From Emergomyces orientalis (lineage: Eukaryota > Ascomycota > Eurotiomycetes > Onygenales > Ajellomycetaceae), in assembly GCA_002110485.1 (NCBI GenBank), contig MOWL01000049.1, forward strand, positions 186,001 to 250,000: a DNA stretch of 64,000 nucleotides, in the 5' to 3' direction. Shown piece after piece: positions 32,956 through 44,733 of the stretch. A program made the position numbers and the translations under genes. Below the pieces are notes generated by a model, which searched no databases, had not been told where the DNA came from, and saw nothing but the letters and a program-made list of their open reading frames with translations. Positions within the stretch are counted from its first letter, which is position 1. Every line of letters begins with the position of its first letter.

Positions 32956-33862
32956 AATCTTAAATCTTCGAGGGTGGAAACATCAGCATATTTTGAAAAG
33001 ACAATTCAGGATAAATAATATCGTCGATAGTAATTTTTGGTATATATATATATATATTGGTATCTATATTTGGATTTTACTCATATTTAGAAAAAGCCAC
33101 ATAGACATTTTATGTATTTACCTATGGAGTACATAACTCAACATTCCATTTGGATACATACACTGCAGTCCTCTAATCTGCTGAAATGATCAATAATAAA
33201 ATGTCAGCACTGACCGTTTTAACTGTGCAAATAAACCGGGACATCTTGGTGTGGTGATTGAGTGGCCGAATCTGGTAATCAGCAACCACAACACCAGCCA
33301 GAGCCTCATCGATAATCGCCATCACAAAGATCAACATCCATCACATCCTCAGACACATTTCGTGAAGGCTCCCGATTGGCTGCAGCCCCATGTGTGCTGC
33401 AGACTCCAGCCGATTGAACCACTCTTTGGGACATTTCTAGGGCTTCTGTGCAGTCTTCCGTGCAACACCCAAAGCGACTCCGACTCTGTGTCGTCTGCTG
33501 TCTGCGTGTATCAGCCATTCAGGCGTTGTCGGTTGAAAAATTCACGCTTGGTTCTGCAACCTTGACTCACTCGTTTCGAAAAAAACGGGAGGAAGAATTT
33601 GAGGTCAGCGCCTGGACGTTCCACCGACCCACCAACCAAAAGCACCGCCTCCATCATCCACCACATCCTTGTCCCTCACGTTAAACCCGAATCGGGTCTG
33701 AATAGAAGCCACAAGCAACAAGCATTTGGAGGGTTTGATGTTGAACAGATCAGTCTCTTAGTGGCTGGCATCAGACTATCAGCATTAAACTGTGGATTAC
33801 ACGCCACAGCCGAGGAGCCATCTTACGCCAGAGGACCACCTTGTCGTTCCCCGGCGTGCGTC
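32956..33862. other. Intergenic with (TA)n run
   Basis: This 0.9-kb AT-rich spacer holds a (TA)n run at 33041-33057. The final 264 nt are an open extension (from a TTG at 33599) of the next gene's frame without an ATG, taken here as leader. No other gene is supported. Confidence 0.5.
33041..33057. repeat. (TA)n microsatellite
   Basis: A perfect TA run lies downstream of the broken glycosylase gene. Confidence 0.85.
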
Positions 33863-36583
33863 ATGCCCGTAAAGGACGAGGACCCAAATCGCCCACGCAG
33901 AAGCCATCGGGAGAAAGACAAGGAAGAACGTCGTCCTCGATATCGCTCCCCACCATCGTTATTCGAAGGAGATGTTGTTGAAAAGGAAGGGAGCAGACAC
34001 TCTAATACAAGATACGAAAAACGGACACCTAGGATATTCCACAGAACAAGACCAAGTGACCCCACTACGAGAGACAGGGAACGGAGGAGAGCTGCTACAG
34101 GAGACCACAGGTTGAACGCATCAAATCCATCCATGCCCTCCGCCGATTCGAATTCCCCCCCTTCCTCTGCCTGCTTCCTGGAGTCAAAGCCCAGTTTACC
34201 GTATCCGTCATTCTCCAAGGCACACAGCAAGGAAGCGGTGGGGATTCTGGGGAGCAGGGAAAACCTCGGGCACCCAAAAGTGGACATTTTGACGCCTGAA
34301 CCAACTGATCTAACTACGGGAGATGAAACAAATGGCAAGGCAAGAGGAGAAGACATTAATCCCACAGGGCAAGAGACGGCATCAAGACGGCATAGCACTC
34401 ACCGCTCCCCACCAAGCCCCCCGTTAACGAACCTTGATCAACAGTCTACGAGGAGGGGAAGTACAACAAGCGGGAACAAGAAGTCAGAGGAGAAACGGAG
34501 TACAGCGAAGAGCCAGGATGAAAAAAAGAAACACAGGCCCAAACCCATTTCGAAGGAATCCACCTCAAGCTTACGCCGAAAGTCAGATGAAGGGTCGAAA
34601 ACGAGCAGCAGAGGGTCAGGCCCAAGCACACCAAAGAAGAAATTGTTTGAGTCTCTCCAGCATCATCACAGCAAATCTCCAACCAGTGGAAATCCATCCA
34701 AATCAAGACCGCTCGGGAGGAGCAACTCAGCTAAACAATCATCCCGCCGAAAAGCAAAGTCCTCATCGCCAGACCAGTCATCAGTAATACAAGTCGAGAT
34801 TGAAGCTGCACCGTCCGCTGTCGACTCAGATGCAACATCCATCGCACCGAATCAGCAACCTGTTTACCAACGACCCTCCATGACGATGAGAGCCCCAGCT
34901 GAACCTCGCAGAACTCCTACCCCGAGAGGATACTCCTCCCCGAGGAAGCAGAGTCCTCCATCAGCACTTCACTCTCCGTCCACAGGACTGCCCCCGCCTC
35001 CACCCCCACCCCCCAATGTTCCCATCACCATCCCAAAAGTCGATTACTTACTGAATAATGGTGGACTCAAATACCATGTTCCGAGGAGTTTCCTTGGAGC
35101 AGGCGAGTCTGCAAATATGCCACAGGATTTCTTCAAACCTGCGGCGGCCGCCTCGAAACTTTTTGAGCCATACAACAAACTGCTGGATGACTACGGTGTA
35201 GTGATATCGAAATGCGGATCCCTCGCTGTTGCTACGGGGTATAGATCTGTTGCAAGGCGGCTCTTAGACAGGCTAGAAGCAGTCTTTGCACGGGACATTT
35301 CGTCAGAATCATGCCAGTGTATAATGTGTTACCCTAGCGAGGTTTCGCCAGAGGGAGTGAGCTGGGGCGAGGTTTTGGAGCTTGTTTCTGGACGACAAGA
35401 TCTACCATCATGGCCTCCATTTAACATCGCTTCCAAGCCGGGCGTTGCAGATATTACGGATTCTAACAGCGACGAACCCATGCAGAAGATGGATATGGAC
35501 ATCCCCGAAGAGTTTAGGGAACACTTTGTTCGTCAGTCTAGGAAAACGAAGCACGCTGTAGATAAATGGCTTTCTTGCGACAACGACCAAAGCGGGAGTC
35601 CGCCTGATGAAATTGATGACGAGACCCTCATGTTCGCAATGTTAACCTATCTAGACAACGAACAAAGAGAACTATTCAGTGCACTATTAGACATTCCGAT
35701 GGCCCCTCCTGAGCCAAAGCGCGAAACTCCCAAACCTCGAGATCGACCAGATGCCATCGTTCAGTCTGGCGCTGCCATCCAACGTCTGTACAGACTATCT
35801 ACACCACCTCGCGATCCCGAAACAGCGCTCTACTTGTTAAACAACCCGGGCATACACCACGTTCTAGCCACACTAGCAGCCATCAGCAGCGATGAATGGG
35901 ACGTTCTCATCTCAGGACGTTTCGACGGATTTCTCCGTAGCGGCGCCGACGACGACCTTCCGCACGCTTACTCTGCCCCTCCCGTCCGTGGACCCCGATC
36001 CGGTTCCGCTCGACCAACTTCCCAAGCCTCCCACGCCAGACTCCGAAACGTCAGCCAACCGTACGGCGGTTCCTCTCATCCATCTCGCACCTCCACACCA
36101 GCCCCTGCCTCATTCGGTGCCCCGATATATGTCGACGAAGACACCGAAATTGCAGCACTCGCTGAAATCGAACGAGACATCTACCTCGGCATGGAAGCGC
36201 TGGAAGATGCCTTCGAAATCTTGCATGTCAAAGCAGAAGCAATCCGCGGTGCTCTTCGAGAGCGTGGTGCGGGCCTGCAAGTTGCCAATTTAACACGTCG
36301 CGGGGGATCTGGAGGTGTGGAGGTCCTCTCGGGCACGCCTGCATCGGGCATCGGGGGCTATGGGCTGAATGGCAACGTCGGTTGGGAGAGCTCGACGGAT
36401 GATGGGATCGATGATGGGATTTCAGAGATTTTGCCATCTGATTCTGCGAGTAATATTAGCTCCAGTAGGAGGCGGAGGCCGAAGCGGCGGAATGAGAGAA
36501 GGACACCTATTGTTTTCGAGGAGGAAGAGGAAGATGATGATATTGTTGCGACGCATGATTATAGGATGAAGAAGAAATATTAG
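33863..36583 (+). CDS. Conserved fungal protein of unknown function, disordered N-terminal half
   Basis: A single-exon frame encodes 906 residues from the first in-frame ATG, 33863. The frame is open for another 88 codons upstream but only from a TTG. Residues about 1-390 are polar and low-complexity, rich in Ser, Arg, Lys and Pro, ending in a short polyproline run. A more globular part follows: VDYLLNNGGLKYHVPRSFLG, KLLDDYGVVISKCGSLAVAT, and a cysteine pair CQCIMCYP at about residue 485. After that come an acidic segment with a helix containing FREHFVRQSRKTKHAVDKWL, and a late helix EIAALAEIERDIYLGMEALE. The C-terminus is RRRRPKRR-like and then acidic. The globular block resembles a single-copy fungal family, but I cannot name it with confidence. 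A nuclear location is possible from the basic clusters. No lesion is seen. Confidence 0.75.
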   Translation: MPVKDEDPNRPRRSHREKDKEERRPRYRSPPSLFEGDVVEKEGSRHSNTRYEKRTPRIFHRTRPSDPTTRDRERRRAATGDHRLNASNPSMPSADSNSPPSSACFLESKPSLPYPSFSKAHSKEAVGILGSRENLGHPKVDILTPEPTDLTTGDETNGKARGEDINPTGQETASRRHSTHRSPPSPPLTNLDQQSTRRGSTTSGNKKSEEKRSTAKSQDEKKKHRPKPISKESTSSLRRKSDEGSKTSSRGSGPSTPKKKLFESLQHHHSKSPTSGNPSKSRPLGRSNSAKQSSRRKAKSSSPDQSSVIQVEIEAAPSAVDSDATSIAPNQQPVYQRPSMTMRAPAEPRRTPTPRGYSSPRKQSPPSALHSPSTGLPPPPPPPPNVPITIPKVDYLLNNGGLKYHVPRSFLGAGESANMPQDFFKPAAAASKLFEPYNKLLDDYGVVISKCGSLAVATGYRSVARRLLDRLEAVFARDISSESCQCIMCYPSEVSPEGVSWGEVLELVSGRQDLPSWPPFNIASKPGVADITDSNSDEPMQKMDMDIPEEFREHFVRQSRKTKHAVDKWLSCDNDQSGSPPDEIDDETLMFAMLTYLDNEQRELFSALLDIPMAPPEPKRETPKPRDRPDAIVQSGAAIQRLYRLSTPPRDPETALYLLNNPGIHHVLATLAAISSDEWDVLISGRFDGFLRSGADDDLPHAYSAPPVRGPRSGSARPTSQASHARLRNVSQPYGGSSHPSRTSTPAPASFGAPIYVDEDTEIAALAEIERDIYLGMEALEDAFEILHVKAEAIRGALRERGAGLQVANLTRRGGSGGVEVLSGTPASGIGGYGLNGNVGWESSTDDGIDDGISEILPSDSASNISSSRRRRPKRRNERRTPIVFEEEEEDDDIVATHDYRMKKKY

Positions 36584-38917
36584 GTTTTGTTATTGTTTTT
36601 GTGAGAAGAAGGGTTGCGGGGAGTTGTTGGAGTGGAATGAGCCTGGAAGCTGCCCCGGATTATTGCTTTTATCCACGTTTGTAGTGAAATTGACTGGACC
36701 ATAGCCCCCTGTTTCCTTTGCCCTCGCTCTCTTGTTGCCTTTTTTGCTTCACTTTTCATTAATTTCCTCTGTCCAGTTCCATTTCCATTTCCATTTTTTT
36801 TCTTTTCTTTTTGCATCTGCTACTTGTCGTTTATCTTGTGATTTACATACCTTGCATTTCTTGTCCCAGCTACTTCTCTTTTTAGAAGGGAAAGAAAGAA
36901 AACCAAAACGACGCTTTATGAAAATTTGATACCTAAATGAACTAATACAAAATGAGAAGCATAATCATGGAACAAAATGAGCAGGCGGAAATGTTAATAT
37001 GTATCCTTCTTACTTTCTTTTCCTTATCTTTTTTGTTTCTTTTTCTTCTTCCTCTTCTTGTTCCTCTTCTTTTTCTGCTGTGTTCCCCTGATATCTTTTT
37101 ACCCTTCTCTTTTCTTTCTATTTAGCATGCGGGATGGGTTTCGTACCTTGGGATTTCCCCGTTTTCTACTTCTGCCTTATTTTCCACCCCTCCTCCATAC
37201 CATACTCATTTCATCTGATTGTTATCTTTTAACTCTTTTCACTCTTTTAAGCTTTTGTTCGGATTCCTTTTCCAAAACATGTTCTTCCCCTAATGTTTAT
37301 AATTCATCGTTCAGTTATGGGAATAACTATGCATGCCATTCATAATAGCTATATAATAGTCGTTCCCTCTTTCTTTCTCGTCGCTTCTACTCCCTTTCAA
37401 GAAGGTTACCTCACCATTCCTGTCCACCCTCCGCACCAGTTCTTAGGGAATGACTGTTGGGCATATCCAGGATATTTCCTGTATGTATGTATGTACTGAT
37501 AAATGCATGATTTTCACACCGGAGTCCAAGTATTTTATCTAAATTAAAAAGGGGCCAAAAGGCCATAAATTATGATTAGAATCGAGTACCCTTCGCTATT
37601 AATCCACCTTTGAGCAATGAGAGAAACAAAACCAAGAGCTAAAGGGGAAACAAAAAGGGGATTCCAAAGAAAAAGGAACATACATTCTGCAGTGGGCATG
37701 CCATTATCATCCACGGAATAGGAAAATTGATTCTCGATTACCCACGTAAACAACAGTGACCATATTGTTGAAATTTTGTTGAGTTTCAAGTTCAAATGAT
37801 GTAATTGTGGACACGTTCTTGGATGAATGATAATACAGATATCACAATGGGATAGATCTGATAACTAGAGGTTATATACACTACACATTGCATCATTTTC
37901 CTGAGATGTATATATATATATAGACATCTAGCATGCATGGTGTGTATGTTTATTTCCCATGGGTCTCCCTCCCAATTTACTTCAAGGCGCCAACTTATTT
38001 TGGGCCAGCTGATGCCTATGATATAATGATGATGCTATCCCTGGAACCAGTTTGTTGTCGCTCAATACCCAAGCAGTTTCCCAGCATTTCTATTTAATTA
38101 ATAGCAGATCCACACCCCTTGATATCGATTCCCATGACCACACAGGGTTTTCCAGATTTGCGTGTATGTGATTGGCACACTTTGTCCCTTATCCCCAACA
38201 GCGCAGCAGAAGAACCAACCAGCCAGCGAGGAATAGGGATGTGCTGTTACTGGGTGATCTGGGGAGGGTTGCAGCGCCCCCATTCGTGACCAAAAGCAGC
38301 AAAGGGCGTGGGTCCAGTGTTTTCTGGGATGTTGGTAAAGCAGTCCTGGATGATGCCAGTCCCTTGAGGGGGTGATTATGAGGGGAGGGAAGCCAATGTA
38401 CAGCCGATTTTAATCCTATTTACACGTCCATCAGACTGATCCGGACACGCTGCAGTCCACCCAGCAGAGCAAGCGCAAGAAAGTGGATGAAGTGGATGTT
38501 TGCTTGGTGTTTCTGCAGCCTGCAGGAGATGGAGTCACTAGCTAAGTTAACTAACTAGTTAAGTAGCTGACTGCTGGCTAGTTACTCCGTACTGTGGATT
38601 AAATTAAGTATTTACTGCTTGTCCCTGGAATCTTGGTTGCTGGTGGTCTAGTTGACTGTTTGCTGTTTTCCCAGCTTCTTTTCTGCTGCTGAGCTGGCTG
38701 CTATTGACTTGTCATAAATATCGCTTGTGTTCTTTTTCTTCCACCACACACCACAACCACCAAGCACCACCACCACAACCCCCCCCCAACACACACACCA
38801 ACTGCTGTTCACAGACACTCCCAGTCACACACTTATTCTTCCGGTCATTACAGCTACCAACTGCCTTTCCACTGGCCCTGGGAGGTCCCTATATATGTAG
38901 CTCACTGCAGCTATATT
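36584..38917. other. Intergenic region, pyrimidine-rich then AT-rich
   Basis: There are 2.3 kb without a supported gene. A long pyrimidine-rich tract covers 36735-37240, a TATATA run lies near 37910, and an ACTCCGTAC motif lies at 38584. The last 200 nt, rich in CA and CCACCAC, are probably leader of the next gene. Confidence 0.5.
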
Positions 38918-40445
38918 ATGCCTCTGAGAGGTTGCGACGTGCACGGCTGCTCCAAGTCGGCTGCCCGCAAACATGGGGGATGTCTGATCTGCTCCAGAAA
39001 CCATTGCGGCGCCCACATCAAGTCAGCTTCTCACAAATGTCTTTCGGAGGCAAGACCAGCCTACACCCAGTCTCTTTTTTGCTTTTTGCTTATGCGATTG
39101 CATTGGTGGTTGCCGAGTGGGTTATTGATAACGAACGGGAGCCTGCCCCGCTAACTTAACTTCGTTGATAAAGGATACCGACCCGGATACATATCGTGAG
39201 GCTTATGCCTCCTCCCAGCGTGCACATCTGTCCAAGGCCCTGGACCAACTCAATGTCCTTGCTCTAACCTCGTTGGCAAGTAATCTTCGCCGTGGAGTCC
39301 CCTGTTCCATCCCCGCTCTCACCGCCGACAGAGACAGCCAGTGGAGACTACTCTCAAAGCACATGACCCAGACCGATTTCCACGTTGATATAAATTTCCA
39401 GGATGGCGTGGTGTGGGATGCACGGATACAGCTGAGGCATGATGCTTTTCCACCCCTTCCGGTTCAGAAATACATGTTTCTCAGTGAGGTGTTCACACTA
39501 AAATTCCTCGAGAAGACCGCCGTGCCTGCTCCCGGGGTGTACTACTATAGCTGGGCTGATTCCTCGGATAGCCATGTTGGCGCATCATTCGTCCTGCTGG
39601 AGAAGATGGGTGGAAGGAAGCTACAATGGGACAAAGCGAGCAAATCGAGGCAGACGAAGATCATGGAACAGCTGGTGGATATATCACTTGAGCTAGAACG
39701 CCACTCCTTCGAAATGACCGGTTCCATCGTCCCTTCTGACGATGGTGAGGTGAACATCGGTGGATACGCGCAGCTTCCCCTATTCCGCGATTCGCGAACG
39801 CCGATCGGCCCGTTTTCAAGCCTGAACGCCTCGCTGAGGGCCATCATGCATCTACAACTAGACATAATCACTGACGGCGAATTTGCGCACTTAGCCCTTG
39901 GCCACTTCCTCTCCTACCTCTGGCGCCTACACATGATCCCAGACCTAGTAGCCTCGACAAATAGCAGGGAAGGCGGCCCCTTCTACCTTAAGCACTTTTG
40001 CGAAACGGACGACCATATCATGGTCGACGACGATGGCAACATCACGGCCATCGTCGACTGGTCCTCCTCTTCGATCAAGTCGAAGGAATACGCTTTCAGC
40101 TCCCCGCCCATGCTCTGGCCGACGCGCAGTTTCATCAACGGTGAGAATGCCCTCTCCCCCGCTGAGCTGGAGTTTGCGGACATATACCGCCGGCGCGGCA
40201 GGCCTGATATGGCCGACATCGTGCTTGAAGGCCGCAGGCTGCAGCGGTTTCTGTACTCGTTGGGCGATAGCTGGACGGCTGATCAGAGGGGGTTTGAGGC
40301 GCTGTTTTTGGGGCTGCGGAAAGCGTTTGTTCGGGAGGGCGATGAGAATGCGGTTTCGGTGGCACAGGAGCCGTTCGAGTTTTGGAAGAAGAAGCTTATT
40401 TCTAAGTACTCGGTTGAGTACCCACAGTTACAACGGCTTTTTTGA
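38918..40445 (+). CDS. APH-like phosphotransferase with N-terminal AN1-like zinc finger
   Basis: The gene has two exons, 38918-39049 and 39174-40445, encoding 467 residues. The 124-nt intron has a GC donor (AG|GCAAGA), a strong CTAAC branch sequence and an AG acceptor, in phase 0. No GT donor keeps the frame. Residues 6-41 form C-x4-C-x10-C-x2-C-x4-C-x2-H-x5-H-x-C, close to an AN1 finger. After the junction, DTDPDTYREAYASS leads into an aminoglycoside-phosphotransferase-like kinase fold with SFVLLEKMGGRKL, GHFLSYLWRLH, and HIMVDDDGNITAIVDWS as the magnesium-binding IVDW segment. The usual HGD catalytic motif is not evident; the local sequence is LKHFCETDDH, as in a fungal-expanded subfamily. 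The substrate is unknown, and catalytic competence is uncertain. Confidence 0.83.
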
Positions 40446-41396
40446 AGGGGATGGGGGGCGGGAGGGGAGCAGGAACAGAGGTATGGATGGTTCAATGGAT
40501 ATGTCGTGCTACACGTTCCTGGTGAGGATGGGTATTTCCATTTTTTAATACCTTTATTTCCCTCCCTCCCTCTAACCCCGTCAATCGAGCAGGTCACTTT
40601 CATATTAAATGATATTTTATCTCCTTTTTTCCTTTCCCCCCCCTATATCTCCTCCCTTCTTTTCTCATCTTCTTTCTATTTTTCTTGATGAAAAAGGGGG
40701 ATTTCTTTACGACAGGTCACCTTTTCTCTATGTTTTATGAGTCGAAATGAATTGCGAGGACGCTTTCGTGTGCGTGCATGTGCGAGTGAGAGAGAGGAGA
40801 GAGAGAGGAGGGGAGTGGCATATTGTATGATGTGTAAATCCCCCAACATTCTAAAATTTGTCAGATGCAATTTTTCTACCGTTTGAGATAATGAATGAAT
40901 GATTCAATGAATGAATGGGCAATTGAAGCTTTTCTTTCTCTTTCAGCTGTTTTAGTTCTAGCGATATCGCACCGTGGATATTGAAAGCGGTCGTTTCGTC
41001 TTTTTTCGTCCGTTTTTCTTTCCTTTTCTTCTATTGAGAGCGCAAGGCAAGCATGTGAGCAGCACATTTCCCCCCATCTATTAATACTTGGTTTAATTTA
41101 ACTGTTCAGTGGGTAATGTCTAGTTTTTTTTTCTCTTCTATGGTCTGTTTTGATACATCCAACATTTGGTTTCATGGCATATGGGGAAAGAGGGTTGGAG
41201 CTTGGTTTTACAGCTACAGATGGGATCCGGAATCCTCAAGTTCAGCCAGGTTTATATAATGGTCAGGGTTGTTATGTTCACCTTTCGTCCGTCTGTCCCT
41301 ACTACATTCTGATGATCTTGACATATATACATCTGGCTTTCAGACATGCAGCAGAATGGCCTCCTTTTGCCCTCGAATTTAAAAACACATGTCTGC
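40446..41396. other. Intergenic region
   Basis: About 950 nt between converging genes. The sequence is pyrimidine-rich at 40600-40680 and has a GAGAGA stretch at 40788-40812. No gene is supported. Confidence 0.5.
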
Positions 41397-42270
41397 TTAA
41401 CCCTTGGCCTTGATCCACTTCGATTCAAGATAGAACTCATCAATAATGTACGATGGTACTAAAATTAATTCCTCATCATTTGTTTTGTAAGTGCGGTCTG
41501 GGATATTAACTGCCCAGGTGTATGTCATATATCTTGGGGTATGCCGATACGGGAACCCTGGACCCGTGATCCAGGTTACTGGATTAACGAGCAAGCTTCT
41601 ATCTGGTTTCCCAGAATCGGAGTCGGGATCGAGATAGAGTGGGTGAAGTTCGCCGGACTGCTGGCGGGGAATGTTGGACGGGGAAAGAAAAAGCACATAC
41701 GTGCCTTGTGCGAATTAGTAGTAGATTCATCCCACCCGGGCTCCTGCGGCCACTGCCGTTGTCCTTTTTATCCTGCTTCTTTTTTTGCTTCGCAGCTGTA
41801 TTTCAATTTATGTGGTTTGGTATTGAGAGATGTTCACATTCATAACGCCTCTGTGATGAAACACATTGCCCAGGCGCCTGAATAGGGCAGACCGTCGTGG
41901 CAACAATGCGCTTTCGAATGATATTCCCCATGCTACATCACAGCAACACTCTATGGAGATTCGGAGGCTGCCAGATCTTCGTCCAGGTTTCGGACCAACT
42001 CCTTTTGGCTAGGCTGTCTTTTCTCCTTGCTCAACCTTGCTCCACACTCCCCACTGACTATCTGGTAGAGTTTCGCGCAAGGAAGAAATATGTCGTCGTG
42101 ATGGATCTACCCCATACGTAGAGTCCTCTGAAACCAACAGACATACGCAGTAAGGAAAGAATGGAAGAATACCTAATATCGATGAGCAAGATGATGAAAA
42201 TGGCTGCACAAGCTAGAGAAGCCAGCGCCAGTAGGAACATGCAAGGATGCCACCGCGCTAAGTCCGGCAT
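41397..42270 (-). CDS. Probable multi-exon hypothetical gene, structure unresolved
   Basis: Three minus-strand pieces look coding. The 3' piece (41704-41397) ends in a stop and reads TYVLFLSPSNIPRQ through NPVTWITGPGF to EFYLESKWIKAKG. It is preceded by a good branch-like TACTAAT and an AG acceptor at 41706-41705. A middle piece starting ATG at about 41931 (MGNIIRKRIVATT) can splice into it in phase 1 through a weak GT donor. The 5' piece starts ATG 42270 with MPDLARWHPC and a hydrophobic segment of about 20 residues, like a signal anchor, ending at a GTATTC donor. I could not make one frame-consistent model join all three, so boundaries are provisional. It may be one small membrane protein, two genes or a decayed gene. 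The family is not recognised. Its 5' end lies about 100 nt from the divergent Zn2Cys6 gene. Confidence 0.4.
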
Positions 42271-42375
42271 CAGCCGCCGCGGAACCAGTCGGAGCGGTCA
42301 TTGTCAGGGAGGAACTGACAACCCTAGTTGGATGCTTGAAAACACAGCATTACCTTGATTTTGAATTTCGCAGTG

Positions 42376-44733
42376 ATGCTTACCACCTCCACAGACTCGT
42401 CCCAGCCCACTGCTGTGGGTAGCCAACCTCAGCAACTCCCCTTTAGGCCTACGGTTCCAGCGCGGCCAAAGCGCAGGCAGGTCGCAAGAGCCTGTGACTG
42501 GTGTCGTGGGCACCGCATCAGATGTGACAATGACCGCCCGTGTGCCAACTGCCGTGGTCGAGGGGGGAAATGTACTAGCAACGGGGAGAGTGAAATGCGG
42601 ACACTGCCCCATGCCCTCAGGTCGGTCTTCGGCTGTCTTCAGTTATTGTATCCCGATCTGGGGAGACTGTGTGGGTTGCTCAGCTGACAAATTGTTAGGG
42701 AGATCGAGAAATTAAAACAACGTATTAAAGACCTGGAACGGCAGCTTGAAGATGCCAGCCCGCCCGAAAATAAGGAAGCTGTACGCCTTCCCAGCCCGAC
42801 ACAGTCGTTGGAAGCATACACGCCCGATGGGCTTGATGCTCTTAAACCAAACAGACCAGAGAGGAGGAACTGGGACGGTATTCACGCGAGGTCGGCCAAA
42901 TCACATCAAACGCAATTTTACGGCCCTTCATCTATGTGCTACTTCATCGGTCGCCTAAGTTCTTATTTGGCCACAGCTTTGCAGCAACCGCATTTGGATC
43001 ATCATTTTCACCCTAATTCCGCAAGCAGGTCGTTTGCCAGCCCCACCAGCTCAAAGAATGAAACCATCGAAGAGAATCTCATGTCCGCCGATATACCGAT
43101 AGATGGCGACTACCTGACAGGAACGCAGGAAGACTACTTCTTAAACCTATTCTGGCAGTCGTATCAATGTACCCTGCCAATTCTGGACGAAGGGGAGTTT
43201 AGAGAATATTATAAGTCGTTGTGGGACACCCCAGGCAAGCCTCGAAAACCATCAGCCCTGGTTGATATTGTCCTTGCTATAACCATGCAATATGGCGTCT
43301 CAGTTTTACCACGGCCTGATGGAAATGCCGTGCCGAAGACGGATGTCGATAGCAACGATCCGACCATCGCAGGCCGGTGGTTTTATAGGCGCTCCCAAGC
43401 TTTACTGGCGCCTGAGCTTGAAAGCCCATCGATATCTACCCTACAGTGCCACATCTTCTCGCTCATCTTCCTTTGTAATGCGTCATTCCAGAACATGGCT
43501 CATAGCACTTTGGCTGTCGCTGTGCGAACAGCTCACATTCTAGGGATCCACACCGAACCCCCAGAGGATCTGCCGCGGTCGCAAAGGGAGTTGCGGAAAC
43601 GGTTGTGGTGGATGTTGTATGCCACAGAAAGCAAAACTTGCATGAAGCTCGGACGGCCGTTTTATGCCCAACTATCCCAAGTCACTGCCAGTTTACCTGC
43701 TGACGACCATGAACTGGCCTTACATTCCGGCTCCAACTTTGGTTCTTTCGGCGAAAATATCACTTGGCTTTCCCACGGTCTTCATCATATCAAACTATTA
43801 ATAACAGCCCGTAGTATTTACACCGCATTCTATGACCATTGTTCCGAAATTCTCGGTAGAAATGAGGGGAAGAGCCTATACAATGACCCCGAAGGCTTGG
43901 AGAACGCTGCGGAATTCCTTTTGTCAAACATGAAGGCTCTTCAGACATGGCTAGCCAACGTGCCAGAGGCGTTGAAAATGAAACGACAAGGGACCGGAGA
44001 ACGTTTCTCTACGGACAGATCACCACTAGAGGTGGAGCGATTTGCACCCAACTGGTTGAAACGGCAACAAGTGCTCTTAGAACTCTTATACCAGAATCTC
44101 TCAATGAACCTCTATCGTCCGCTTATCTGCTTTTCATTCTCCAGACCCGGCGCGGAAAACTGTGCCGTTTCATGTGTTAAGCATGCGATGGCAATCACCC
44201 ATATCATACACCAAATCCTCAACGAGTCCGACATTCTCCCTGGCTGGCATGAGGCATACCAGTGGCAGTGGAACGCCTCACTCTCCCTGGTTGGATTTAT
44301 CCTGGCGCACCCTAGCTCTCCTTTAACACCCCCGGCGCGAGACGCCATTAACAAGGCCATCACCGTTTTTGAAACCTTTGGCAACCATTTCGCCATCGCC
44401 GCCAGCTCCGCAAACGTCACCCACAGTCTCATAGCCAAGATTGATGTACTCATCAATCACTCCCAGAGCGGCAGCCAGTCTAGTCCCGCCTCTTCGTATT
44501 TGTCCGAAAACGCCAGCGTCAACACTGACGCCAACGCTCTCCAGAATTACAGCATCGGGGCCCATATCTTCAGTGGTAGCAGCAACGTTTGCAGCCCGCC
44601 CGATGACCAAACAATGCAAGATGCCATTGCCAATTCCCTGGGTATTGCCTTCACTGTGGATTCGTTTAATAGATTTGAGCCTTTTTGGGATTACGGGGGT
44701 AATATGGATTATTGGACATATACGCAAGACTAG
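42376..44733 (+). CDS. Zn2Cys6 fungal-specific transcription factor
   Basis: The gene has two exons, 42376-42620 and 42699-44733, joined by a 78-nt GT-AG intron in phase 2 that restores ALREIEKLK. The product is 759 residues. The start is the first ATG; the frame upstream opens only on a TTG. The binuclear cluster at about residues 37-63 reads ACDWCRGHRIRCDND followed by PCANCRGRGGKC, the C-x2-C-x6-C pattern that binds CGG half-sites. The linker and the coiled coil IEKLKQRIKDLERQLE follow directly, as in Gal4-type dimers. The middle region contains the fungal_trans signature: YFLNLFWQSYQCTLPILDE, RKRLWWMLYATESK and KLGRPFYAQLSQV. The C-terminus is Ser/Asn-rich and could activate transcription. 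The target pathway cannot be told from sequence. A possible gene is divergently transcribed next to it. Confidence 0.92.
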
